Shown here one piece after another: positions 26,323 through 33,698 of a stretch of 36,391 nucleotides of DNA (position 1 is the stretch's first letter; the number at the start of each line of letters is the position of its first letter). This DNA is from Mycobacterium sp. E3251 (lineage in GTDB: Bacteria; Actinomycetota; Actinomycetes; Mycobacteriales; Mycobacteriaceae): positions 1 to 36,391 of the forward strand of contig NZ_LZJF01000125.1 in assembly GCF_001666835.1 (NCBI RefSeq). Reading direction: 5' to 3'. Below the pieces are notes generated by a model. It made no database searches, was not told the DNA's origin, and saw only the letters and a list, made by a program, of their open reading frames with translations. The position numbers and the translations under genes are program-made.

Positions 26323-26435
26323 GCCAGCCGTAAAGCTGCAAGCCCAGTATGACAAGCCAATGATCTGTTACCCGCTGACGGCGCTCATTGCCTCGGGCAT
26401 CCGACTCCCCGGGGGTAGCTGTGCTCCCACGAACG

Positions 26436-27761
26436 ATGTTTCGGCCTAACCGCCAACGTGCCGTCACGATGACTGACGGCGTAGATGCGGCCACCTCCGT
26501 CGGCCCAGTAGCAAGGGGTAGCGTCGCACGGGTCGGCACGTCGACTGTATTGACGGTTATTTGCGTTTATGCGGTCTTCTGTCTCGCGGCCCGCACCCTG
26601 TCCCCGGATCGTTTTGCCATATTTGGGGTCTTCTGGGGTGCGCTCGGCGTGGTAACTGGCGCCGCCTACGGTCTTCTTCAAGAGACAACCCGCGAGGTCC
26701 GATTAGCGCGATATACAACGACCGTCGCGGCCCCCCGTACTCGTCCACTGCTGGCCGCTGCGATGATTGGTGTCGCTACAGCCGGTGTGATTGCGGGCAG
26801 TTCACCGCTATGGAGCCCACTGGTGTTCGGCGGGGCGAACTGGCTGTCAGTAGGCCTTCTCAGCCTCGGGTTGGCCGGGTTCGGGATGCAAGCGACCCTG
26901 ATGGGCGCGCTGGCCGGCTACGACCGATGGACACATTATGGGGCGCTGATGTTGACTGACGCCGTCATCCGGTTAGCTGTCGCGGTAGGCGCGGTCGTAA
27001 TGGGGTGGGGCCTAAGCGGGTTCTTATCCGCCACCACCGCCGGGGCAGGGGCCTGGCTTCTCATGTTGATGGTCTCGCCCACTACTCGCGTCGCAGCCCG
27101 ACGCTCCACTCCCGGCGGGCTTGCCACATTCCTGAGCGGCGCCGCTCATTCAATCACCGCCGCGGGTGCCAGCGCGATACTGGTGATGGGCTTCCCCGTA
27201 CTGCTTAAGGCGACCTCGAACCAATTGGGCGAGACGGGTGGGGTGATCATTCTCGCGGTCACCTTGACCCGAGCTCCGCTTTTGGTCCCTCTAAATGCAA
27301 TGCAAGGCAACCTCATTGCTCATTTCGTCGACCGGCGGACCGAACGGCTTCACGCGTTGATCGCGCCGGCGTTGATCATCGGTGGGATCGGTGGGGTCGG
27401 GGTGCTGACCGGAGGAGTGATCGGCCCCTGGCTGCTGCGTGCCGGCTTCGGTCCGGATTACAACGCCAGCGGAGCGTTACTCGCCTGGTTCACGGCGGCG
27501 GCCGTAGTCATCGCCATACTGGCGCTCACCGGAACCGCCGTGGTCGCGGCTTCACTCCACCGCGCCTACGCCCTGGGATGGGTCGGCGCGACGGTGGCGT
27601 CGACGTTGTTGCTATTGCTGCAGTTGCCGCTGGAGACGCGCACCGTGATCGCGCTGCTATGTGGTCCGTTGGTAGGAATCGCCATCCATTTGGTCGCGCT
27701 GGCGCGAGCACCCAGGCCTGGGACCACTGCTTCCCCCTCTACCGCGGCTGACCCTGCGTAA
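26436..27761 (+). CDS. MOP-superfamily flippase (Wzx-like)
   Basis: This integral membrane protein of about 441 residues has about twelve hydrophobic helices along its length (for example SVGLLSLGLAGFGMQATLMG, AGASAILVMGFPVLL and ALIIGGIGGVGVLTGGVIG). The helix pattern and the segment LGETGGVIILAVTLTRAPLL are typical of Wzx-type polysaccharide flippases. The open frame starts at a TTG at 26388; the ATG at 26436 or the later ATG at 26469 is more likely, but no strong ribosome site decides. A flippase plus a GtrB-like and a GT-C-like enzyme in the same strand block suggests that a lipid-linked sugar is turned to the outer face. M. tuberculosis Rv3630 and Rv1510 are comparable membrane proteins from memory. 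It ends 11 bases from the converging DegT gene. Confidence 0.75.
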   Translation: MFRPNRQRAVTMTDGVDAATSVGPVARGSVARVGTSTVLTVICVYAVFCLAARTLSPDRFAIFGVFWGALGVVTGAAYGLLQETTREVRLARYTTTVAAPRTRPLLAAAMIGVATAGVIAGSSPLWSPLVFGGANWLSVGLLSLGLAGFGMQATLMGALAGYDRWTHYGALMLTDAVIRLAVAVGAVVMGWGLSGFLSATTAGAGAWLLMLMVSPTTRVAARRSTPGGLATFLSGAAHSITAAGASAILVMGFPVLLKATSNQLGETGGVIILAVTLTRAPLLVPLNAMQGNLIAHFVDRRTERLHALIAPALIIGGIGGVGVLTGGVIGPWLLRAGFGPDYNASGALLAWFTAAAVVIAILALTGTAVVAASLHRAYALGWVGATVASTLLLLLQLPLETRTVIALLCGPLVGIAIHLVALARAPRPGTTASPSTAADPA

Positions 27762-27772
27762 ACGGTTTCCGA

Positions 27773-29020
27773 TCACCGCGACTGGTTAAAAGCGTCGGGA
27801 ATTGCGTCGATTACTTGCTTCAGAGCCGTACGGCCGAGCCGGGGGTACACGGGAACGTACATGGCGTTGTTCTTCACGCGCTCGGCGTTGGGACACTTCA
27901 CTTCGTATTCCGGGTAGATTCCCAGGCCGCACACGAGCGAGAGGTTCGTCGTACCCGTATCGATTCCACGGCTTGCAAGAGCAGTCCGGAAACGCTCCGC
28001 ATCGTGGGCGAACACCACGAACTGCCAGTACACGCTCCGTCCCCGATTGTCAGTTCGCGGACAGGGTTCGCCCAACTGCATCAAAGACCGACGGAGCTCC
28101 GCGGCATTCGAGATTCGCTTATTGTCTTCTCTTCCAACCTTCTCCAGCATCGCCAAGCCGACTTCAGCCTGAACCGAGGTGAATTGCTCGAAGTAGTCCG
28201 CCGGAAGCACGGTATCGGGCTTGAGGTTTTGTCGCGCTCCCGTGAGCGCTTGCGCCTTTTCCGGATTGAATTTTCCGACCAGCACCAGGATGGGTGCGAC
28301 GGCCATCGTGAAGACGGGACGGCGCGTAGCGACGTTCGTGATGAGGGCATCCTTGATCTTCGCGCGAAGGCGCGCCGGTGGCGTCGGACGTAGGGAATCC
28401 TGCGCCTCCTCGAGACATTTAGCGAGCGCCGGATCATTCGTGACTGCCAGCCCGCCGCCGTAGGCGTCGAGAGTCTTGGTTTTCGAGCAGGAGTAGATGC
28501 CGACATTTCCGAACGTTCCGAGCTTCTTGCCGTTCCACGAGGCGTTCAGCGCGTGTGAGAAGTCCTCGACTACGAACAAATCGTGCTCGCGGCACACGGC
28601 CATGACTGCATCCACGTTGGGGGCCATTCCGAATAGGTAGGTAACCAGGACGGCGCGAGTATTGGGATTGATCACCTTCTTGAGTTCGTCAGGATCGAAG
28701 CAGAGCGTTTCGAGCTCGATATCGGCGAAAACCGGCTTGAGCCCGAGGCTGATCACGATGTCCATCATGGGCTTGATCGTGATAGGCGGCATGATGATCT
28801 CCGAACCCGGTTCGAAATTCTGCGCCTTCAAAGCGAAGTAGAGTGCCGTTCGTGCATACGGAAACGCGTGCGCGCTGCTCACGCCCATGTGGCGAGCGAA
28901 GGCACGTTCGAACCCCGCGACCTTGTCGTCCGCTTCACCCGCGGGCTTCCGAAACGAAGCGAAGTAGTTCCGTACGTCGAACCACACAGGGTGGTAGACG
29001 ATGGTGCGCGGAATAGCCAC
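27773..29020 (-). CDS. DegT/DnrJ/EryC1/StrS family PLP aminotransferase (second copy)
   Basis: This 415-residue protein is the last gene of a four-gene minus-strand operon. DegT family features are SSAHAFPYARTALYFALKA (cofactor phosphate region), IIMPPITIKPMMDIVISLG, LVTYLFGMAPNVDAVMAV, FVVEDFSHALNASWNGKKL (Asp153) and YSCSKTKTLDAYGGG with the presumed PLP lysine at 182. It is clearly distant from the WecE-like gene at 24479. The frame extends to 29164, but the GTG at 29020 with GAGG five bases upstream, 7 bases after the GMC stop, is preferred. It may aminate a keto-sugar or a keto group produced by the adjoining GMC oxidoreductase; this coupling is inference. PLP lysine is present, so it is probably active. 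Confidence 0.85.
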   Translation of the reverse strand: MAIPRTIVYHPVWFDVRNYFASFRKPAGEADDKVAGFERAFARHMGVSSAHAFPYARTALYFALKAQNFEPGSEIIMPPITIKPMMDIVISLGLKPVFADIELETLCFDPDELKKVINPNTRAVLVTYLFGMAPNVDAVMAVCREHDLFVVEDFSHALNASWNGKKLGTFGNVGIYSCSKTKTLDAYGGGLAVTNDPALAKCLEEAQDSLRPTPPARLRAKIKDALITNVATRRPVFTMAVAPILVLVGKFNPEKAQALTGARQNLKPDTVLPADYFEQFTSVQAEVGLAMLEKVGREDNKRISNAAELRRSLMQLGEPCPRTDNRGRSVYWQFVVFAHDAERFRTALASRGIDTGTTNLSLVCGLGIYPEYEVKCPNAERVKNNAMYVPVYPRLGRTALKQVIDAIPDAFNQSR

Positions 29021-29027
29021 GGAATCC

Positions 29028-30614
29028 TCAGTTTTCGAGTGGAGCGGTTTGGGCGATTCGAGACGCGTTCGCCATCGCGAGCAAGGCAACCGTCGTTGCG
29101 GGCACCGAAGAAAAAACGCTGCTGTCGACGACGTGGATTTGCTGCCACCCCTTCGGACGTCCAAGCAGGTCTGTGTGCATTTCGTCGCTGGGAGCCTTCA
29201 TCATGGGAAGCGTACCGCCGAAGTGCCAGCCTATCGGTTTTAGTGGGTCGCCGTACATTAACGGGGTGACAGGGAAGACCCCAACCATTGACAGGAGCCG
29301 CGTGAGGCGCCGGGACCCTCTTTTCATGACGTCCGCAAAGTCCGTCGATGGCCGGGTCGTCACCGAAAGAACGCTTCGCATGCCCGCGGCTCCTGGGCTG
29401 AGGCGCAGCAGATAGGACCCTGCGAGGTCCGAATGAAAATTGCAGAGCGTGATGAGGAGTCGCCGGAGCACGAGCTTGCGGACGTGATCGAAAAGTCCGT
29501 CATTCGCTCGATAACCCAGCTTTGCCAAGATGAGCTCATTGGCCGGGCTGATCTGCGCATGAATCCAATTGTCTGAAATGGAAGGGTGTTTGAACTCGAA
29601 GAAAGCTCCCGAAAGGGTGTTCGCGATTGGCCACTCATACGCCGCGCCCCGAACGTTGACCATCGGGACAACGAAGCCTTGCGTCGTCTTCATTACCGCA
29701 GGACGGTTATAGAGTCGTTTCGACTCGAGCACGAGGCGCGTCGAGTTGAGCGCGCCGGCAGCCACGAATAGACGATTCACCACGACGCGTTCGGCGCCTG
29801 CGCTGGTCTCGCAGAAGACTTCTACTTCGTTGCCTCGCTCAGAAAATTCCATCACGGTGCGACCGGACCGGTAGTCGACTTCGTCGGCTCGAATCATCTT
29901 CTGCAGGTCTTGTTCGGCGGAGTAGATCGATCCGTAGACACATCCTGAGAGGCAGCGCCCGCAATAGACACACCCCGGACCGTCTGGACCGTCTTCGGCA
30001 CGCACCGCGATGCGCGCTTGCCCGTAGGCCACATCCTTGCGGCCTTGGAAGAATCGCGAGTGGTCGAGTGTCCGCAGAAAAGATCGGATGATGGGGGACG
30101 CGGCGAGCGGCTGAGCGTCGTCTCGATAGAGAGGGAACTCGCGAGCCAGCGCGTCGTTCGTCGCGGAGAACGGCAAGCCTCGCAAGACGAGTTCGTAGTA
30201 CGGATCGAGATCGCGCGCGCGAAAGGGCCACGCGCTCAGGTCACAAGGCGCGGCGGGCAGCATGGCAGCACCCCAAATCGTGCTGAAACCACCGCGTGCC
30301 ATCGAGGGGCTCGGGCCGTCCTCGACCACGTCGAGCGGCGCGGTCGCTCGCGTGCCGGCGTACGGGTATTCGGACCCGAACGCGAGTCGCAGCACCTTCT
30401 TTTGCGAAATGGTGGGGTTGTGTGTGACCACGGCCAGGTCCTCGGCACTCCACTCCATCTTCCGCTGCGCGCCCATCCTGGTCACGACGGCTTGTCGGTC
30501 GGCGTCGAGCGTTTCTCCTACGTCGAGAATGATGGGACGAACGCCGCGCCGCACAAGCACCTTCGCGACGGCAATAGCTGTGTGTCCGGAACCGATAATT
30601 CCGACGGCAGTCAT
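29028..30614 (-). CDS. GMC-family oxidoreductase with ferredoxin-like cysteine motif
   Basis: This 528-residue FAD-dependent oxidoreductase has the N-terminal dinucleotide motif VGIIGSGHTAIAVAKVLVRRG, a mid-region RGGFSTIWGAAMLP and a GMC-type C-terminus with GWHFGGTLPMM and HVVDSSVFSSVPATTVALLA. Around residues 215-226 it contains CVYCGRCLSGC, which is spaced C-x2-C-x2-C-x3-C like a [4Fe-4S] ferredoxin site, an unusual addition for the family. It overlaps the acyltransferase gene by four bases (ATGA) and is followed 7 bases later by the DegT aminotransferase. A possible role is oxidising a sugar or polyol hydroxyl to a ketone for amination. The substrate is unknown. Confidence 0.78.
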   Translation of the reverse strand: MTAVGIIGSGHTAIAVAKVLVRRGVRPIILDVGETLDADRQAVVTRMGAQRKMEWSAEDLAVVTHNPTISQKKVLRLAFGSEYPYAGTRATAPLDVVEDGPSPSMARGGFSTIWGAAMLPAAPCDLSAWPFRARDLDPYYELVLRGLPFSATNDALAREFPLYRDDAQPLAASPIIRSFLRTLDHSRFFQGRKDVAYGQARIAVRAEDGPDGPGCVYCGRCLSGCVYGSIYSAEQDLQKMIRADEVDYRSGRTVMEFSERGNEVEVFCETSAGAERVVVNRLFVAAGALNSTRLVLESKRLYNRPAVMKTTQGFVVPMVNVRGAAYEWPIANTLSGAFFEFKHPSISDNWIHAQISPANELILAKLGYRANDGLFDHVRKLVLRRLLITLCNFHSDLAGSYLLRLSPGAAGMRSVLSVTTRPSTDFADVMKRGSRRLTRLLSMVGVFPVTPLMYGDPLKPIGWHFGGTLPMMKAPSDEMHTDLLGRPKGWQQIHVVDSSVFSSVPATTVALLAMANASRIAQTAPLEN

Positions 30615-31090
30615 TGTGCGGCCTCTGCGGGTCCAGAGTCGAGGCGCTTAATATACCGCGCGGGAACGCCGCCAACCATGGTATTGGCCGGGACGTCTCG
30701 CGACACCACCGCTCCTGCCGCGACCACAGCGTTCTCGCCGATCGTGACTCCAGGCAGGATGATCGCGCCAATGCAAATCCACGCTCCATCTTCGATGATG
30801 ACGGGCTTTGAGCTCAGCGGATAGGAGCGTTTTACAGGTGTGTCCGAAGGGCTGCCCATATGGGCGCTGATGATGCAACGATGAGAGATAGTGACGTGAT
30901 TGCCAATTCTCACCAGTTCCGGATAATTCGTCTCGAGCTCGATGTCAAAACCCATGTAGACGTCGGTACCGATTCGAATGCCCATGAGCCGATAAAGGAA
31001 GATTCGTCCCGACGTAAAGGGGCATAGGTTTGCGAGCTTCACGCAGAAGAAGCGCCTAAAAAGCAACTTGAAAGCGAGCGATAGATTCAT
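30611..31090 (-). CDS. Hexapeptide-repeat (LbH) acyltransferase
   Basis: This 159-residue left-handed beta-helix acyltransferase of the WcaF/maltose O-acetyltransferase type has the segments RIGTDVYMGFDIELETNYPE, VRIGNHVTISHRCIISAH, VIIEDGAWICIGAIILPG, VTIGENAVVAAGAVVSRDV and the typical ending ANTMVGGVPARYIKRL. The His in TISHRC or ISAHMG may be catalytic. The frame is open to 31552, but the ATG at 31090 sits two bases after the stop of the upstream unknown gene and gives the usual family length. It probably O- or N-acetylates a sugar; acetylated sugars are frequent in GPLs. Its neighbours suggest it acts in the same pathway as the GMC and DegT enzymes. Confidence 0.85.
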   Translation of the reverse strand: MNLSLAFKLLFRRFFCVKLANLCPFTSGRIFLYRLMGIRIGTDVYMGFDIELETNYPELVRIGNHVTISHRCIISAHMGSPSDTPVKRSYPLSSKPVIIEDGAWICIGAIILPGVTIGENAVVAAGAVVSRDVPANTMVGGVPARYIKRLDSGPAEAAQ

Positions 31091-31092
31091 CG

Positions 31093-31716
31093 TCACAGCA
31101 CCCTGCGCCTCCAGGCGACGCGGAGATGGCGCGACATGAACTCCGCCCCGACAAGGGACCACGCGTAGACGGGTCGACCGTAGCGCCGCTCGGCGATCTC
31201 GAACGGCAAGAGGTCGCTGATCGTGTACACGACCGGAAGCGGGAACCACGCCGCTTCTCGGCGACGCTTCCACGCGGCCAGCAGAATGCTGCCCATACCG
31301 TGTCCCACGCTGACGACTTTCACGCCCAAAACGCTGAGTTTCTGGCGGGAAACGGAGGAAAGCGGCCTTCCCGGGCAGAGCGCGGGCAGTCGCATGGCGA
31401 AAAAGTCGAACCAGGTGGTGCCTCCGCCGACTGAGGGTAGAAAACGCAGCCAAGAGACTCGGGCACCAAGAGAACCGGCAGCGATCCTCTGCTTGAAAAT
31501 GCGCAGAAAGGCCTTGCCCCGCGCAACCTCTCCCTTCGCAGCCGCACTCCAATTTCCGAACGGCTCATGCTCGTCCAGCAGAGCGACGGCGTAATCTGGC
31601 ATCGTTGTCCCCAGACGTAGCGCCAGAGCCCCTTTAGGCCGGGCGACGCGAACCCCCGTGCCATACCAGAGTTCTCGCGCGAACGTGTTTCTGTAGACCG
31701 GCACGGTTTTGTGCAT
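31093..31716 (-). CDS. Uncharacterised protein, first gene of the minus-strand cassette
   Basis: I do not recognise this 207-residue protein. It starts MHKTVPVYRNTFARELWYGT and is basic and Trp-rich. It has one moderately hydrophobic stretch (VVSVGHGMGSILLAAW, about 135-150) and a segment FPLPVVYTISDLLPFEIAER (about 158-177). A truncated glycosyltransferase or deacetylase-like protein is possible but not shown. The frame reaches 31797, but that part lies in the antisense of a decayed methyltransferase, so the ATG at 31716 was chosen. The next gene starts two bases after its stop, so it belongs to the cassette. The junction with foreign or duplicated DNA begins within about 15 bases of its start. 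Confidence 0.55.
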   Translation of the reverse strand: MHKTVPVYRNTFARELWYGTGVRVARPKGALALRLGTTMPDYAVALLDEHEPFGNWSAAAKGEVARGKAFLRIFKQRIAAGSLGARVSWLRFLPSVGGGTTWFDFFAMRLPALCPGRPLSSVSRQKLSVLGVKVVSVGHGMGSILLAAWKRRREAAWFPLPVVYTISDLLPFEIAERRYGRPVYAWSLVGAEFMSRHLRVAWRRRVL

Positions 31717-31729
31717 GACGACGATGTTA

Positions 31730-32079
31730 CGGACATTCCGTTGTCGCCTGCTGGAATACGCCGGAAGCAGCGGCGCTGGAACGCTCGACCTCGTCATGGG
31801 CCTCGGCGTGCTGCCCCATCTCGATGAAAGGACGGGTCGGCAACTGGCGAGATTCGCAAAGGTGGCGGTTGAGACCGGGCGGACGAACGCTCACAGTCGA
31901 TCAGAGCTACACGCCAGGCAGAGCGCTATCAGACGCTTCGTCATCAGTAAAGATCGCGGCCAGCGTGTGGAAAGTGAAGCGGGCACAGCGCATTGGCACA
32001 GCGATATCTGCAACCATCGCTGGCTAATTGACGCATCAGGTGAGGATTCCCTACACACATGGGAGTGTGTGAAGGCAGG
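31730..32079 (+). pseudogene. Decayed 3' copy of the methyltransferase (direct repeat arm)
   Basis: Translation in one frame gives CRLLEYAGSSGAGTLDLVMG and LGVLPHLDE, matching the intact methyltransferase (CRLLEQAEAATLEPFDLVMG, IGVLHHLDD). An extra base at about 31870 moves the match to another frame, where PGGRTLTVDQSYTPG parallels PGGRLLTLDACYAPK. A lost base at about 31930 restores the first frame at RRFVISKDRGQRVESEAG. The 5' third of the gene, including the SAM motif I, is absent. The copy is therefore a non-functional remnant. It abuts the start of the minus-strand cassette. Confidence 0.85.
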
Positions 32080-32369
32080 TGTCTTCCAATGACCGCTCGG
32101 GCGCGGGTTCGGCAGTCCGTCCGAAATGCCGCGTTACCAGCCAGAGGGTCCGGCGGCCGCTGCCCCCGAATTGAGCGACCGGAAGAATGTCACGGCCCTC
32201 CCGGCAGGGAGCACGAGCTGGTTGTCAAGCCGGTGACTTGGCTCACGTTCAAGTCACTCGGCGACCGAACCTTGGCATTTTTCACCGACGACTACGCAGG
32301 AATCGCGCATGCACTACATGCGCTTGCGGCAATATGGTCGGCGATCCGTCGAGCAGTGAAGGGGGCGTT
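32080..32369. other. Gene-free stretch ahead of ugd
   Basis: These 290 bases follow the methyltransferase remnant. Short open frames are present, but none has a recognisable product. The right end carries the ribosome site GAAGGGGGCG for ugd. A ugd promoter is expected here; I could not locate one with confidence. Confidence 0.5.
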
Positions 32370-33686
32370 TTGAAAATTTCGGTGATCGGATCCGGCTACG
32401 TCGGTCTCGTCACAGGCGCCTGCCTCGCGGACAGCGGCAACGACGTCGTCTGCGTCGATATCGACCAGGCCAAGATAGACCGGCTACTGGCGGGAGAGGT
32501 CCCAATTTACGAGCCCCGCCTGGCTGAGCTGATTCAAACGGATCGGGAGAACGGGCTTATCGACTTCACGACCGACGTGCGGCGCGGAGTCGAACACGGA
32601 GACGTGATCTTCATCGCCGTGCCAACGCCCATGGGCCAGAGCGGCGCTGCCGACCTCAGCCACGTCTATTCCGCGGCCAATGACATCGGGTGCTATCTGG
32701 ACCGCTACAAGGTCGTTGTCAACAAGTCGACCGTTCCTGTCGGCACTGCCGACGAAGTCCGGGCGATCATTGGCAGGAAGACCAATCTCGAGTTCGATGT
32801 GGTGTCCAACCCCGAATTTTTAAAGCAGGGCAAAGCTGTCGCCGACTTCATGCAACCCGACCGCGTGGTGATCGGCGGCGACTCGAAGCGGGCCCTCGAT
32901 ACCATGCGAGAGCTCTACGAGCCTTTCCTGCGCACGTTTCATCCCCTGATTGTCATCGACATCAGGAGCGCCGAGATGGCGAAGTACGCCGCCAACTCGT
33001 TTCTCGCGACCAAGATTTCCTTCATCAACGAGATCTCGAACTTGTGTGAGAAAGCCGGTGCCGATATCTCGGCGGTCCGGGAGGCCATCGGGGCCGACAA
33101 GCGCATTGGCTATGAATTCCTATTTCCCGGGATCGGCTATGGCGGCTCTTGCTTGCCGAAAGACGTTCAGGCCCTTCTACATACCGGCGACGATCTGGGG
33201 TCGGATATGCGTCTGCTGCGTGCGGTTCAGCAGGTCAATAACGAGCAGAAGGCCGCCCTCGTATCCAAGATCGTCACCCGTTTTGGGAACGGGTCGCCCG
33301 CGCAGAATCTGCACGGCCTGCGCATCGCGCTCTGGGGACTCAGCTTCAAGCCACGGACCGACGACGTGCGAGAAGCCCCATCCCTAATCATCGCGAAGAG
33401 ACTGGTCGAGCTCGGGGCACAAGTGCGGGCGTTTGATCCCGAAGGAGCCGCCAAGGCGAGAAAGGCGCTCGGGGAGTCGATCGAGTATGCCGGGAACATG
33501 TACGACGCGGTCGCGGGCGCCGACGCGTTGCTCTTGCTCACGGAGTGGAAACAGTTCCAGCGGCCGTCTTGGCAACGCGTCAAATCGGCGATGCGCGGAC
33601 ACGTTGTGTTCGATGGCCGAAACATCTACGACCCTGAGCGCATGCGGGACGAGGGTTTTGAGTACTACGGCATGGGTCGGATTTAG
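32370..33686 (+). CDS. ugd: UDP-glucose 6-dehydrogenase
   Basis: This 438-residue enzyme oxidises UDP-glucose to UDP-glucuronic acid using two NAD+. It has the NAD motif ISVIGSGYVGLVTGACLA at the N-terminus, FIAVPTPMG, VNKSTVPVGTAD, VSNPEFLKQGKAVADFMQPD, a central EMAKYAANSFLATKISFINE and the catalytic GYGGSCLPKD with Cys261. The C-terminal domain includes ALWGLSFKPRTDDVREAPS. It is complete. The start is TTG at 32370, placed after AGGGGGCG; the longer open frame to 32187 has no family likeness. Glucuronic acid occurs in some MAC serovar oligosaccharides, so this enzyme is likely the donor supplier; galacturonic or xylose-type products would need further enzymes not seen here. Confidence 0.95.
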   Translation: MKISVIGSGYVGLVTGACLADSGNDVVCVDIDQAKIDRLLAGEVPIYEPRLAELIQTDRENGLIDFTTDVRRGVEHGDVIFIAVPTPMGQSGAADLSHVYSAANDIGCYLDRYKVVVNKSTVPVGTADEVRAIIGRKTNLEFDVVSNPEFLKQGKAVADFMQPDRVVIGGDSKRALDTMRELYEPFLRTFHPLIVIDIRSAEMAKYAANSFLATKISFINEISNLCEKAGADISAVREAIGADKRIGYEFLFPGIGYGGSCLPKDVQALLHTGDDLGSDMRLLRAVQQVNNEQKAALVSKIVTRFGNGSPAQNLHGLRIALWGLSFKPRTDDVREAPSLIIAKRLVELGAQVRAFDPEGAAKARKALGESIEYAGNMYDAVAGADALLLLTEWKQFQRPSWQRVKSAMRGHVVFDGRNIYDPERMRDEGFEYYGMGRI

Positions 33687-33698
33687 GGGAATCAGCAC

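Noticed and set aside
29165..30824. Plus-strand open frames inside the minus-strand cassette (for example 30018-30824)
   Set aside because: They are antisense to the GMC gene, which has clear family motifs along its full length.
31709..32092. Open frame of 127 codons as a real gene
   Set aside because: Two compensating frameshifts relative to the intact methyltransferase and loss of the 5' third show it is a remnant.
26315..32369. Composite transposon or insertion sequence
   Set aside because: No transposase or terminal inverted repeats were found; the flanking direct repeats are diverged gene copies, not IS elements.
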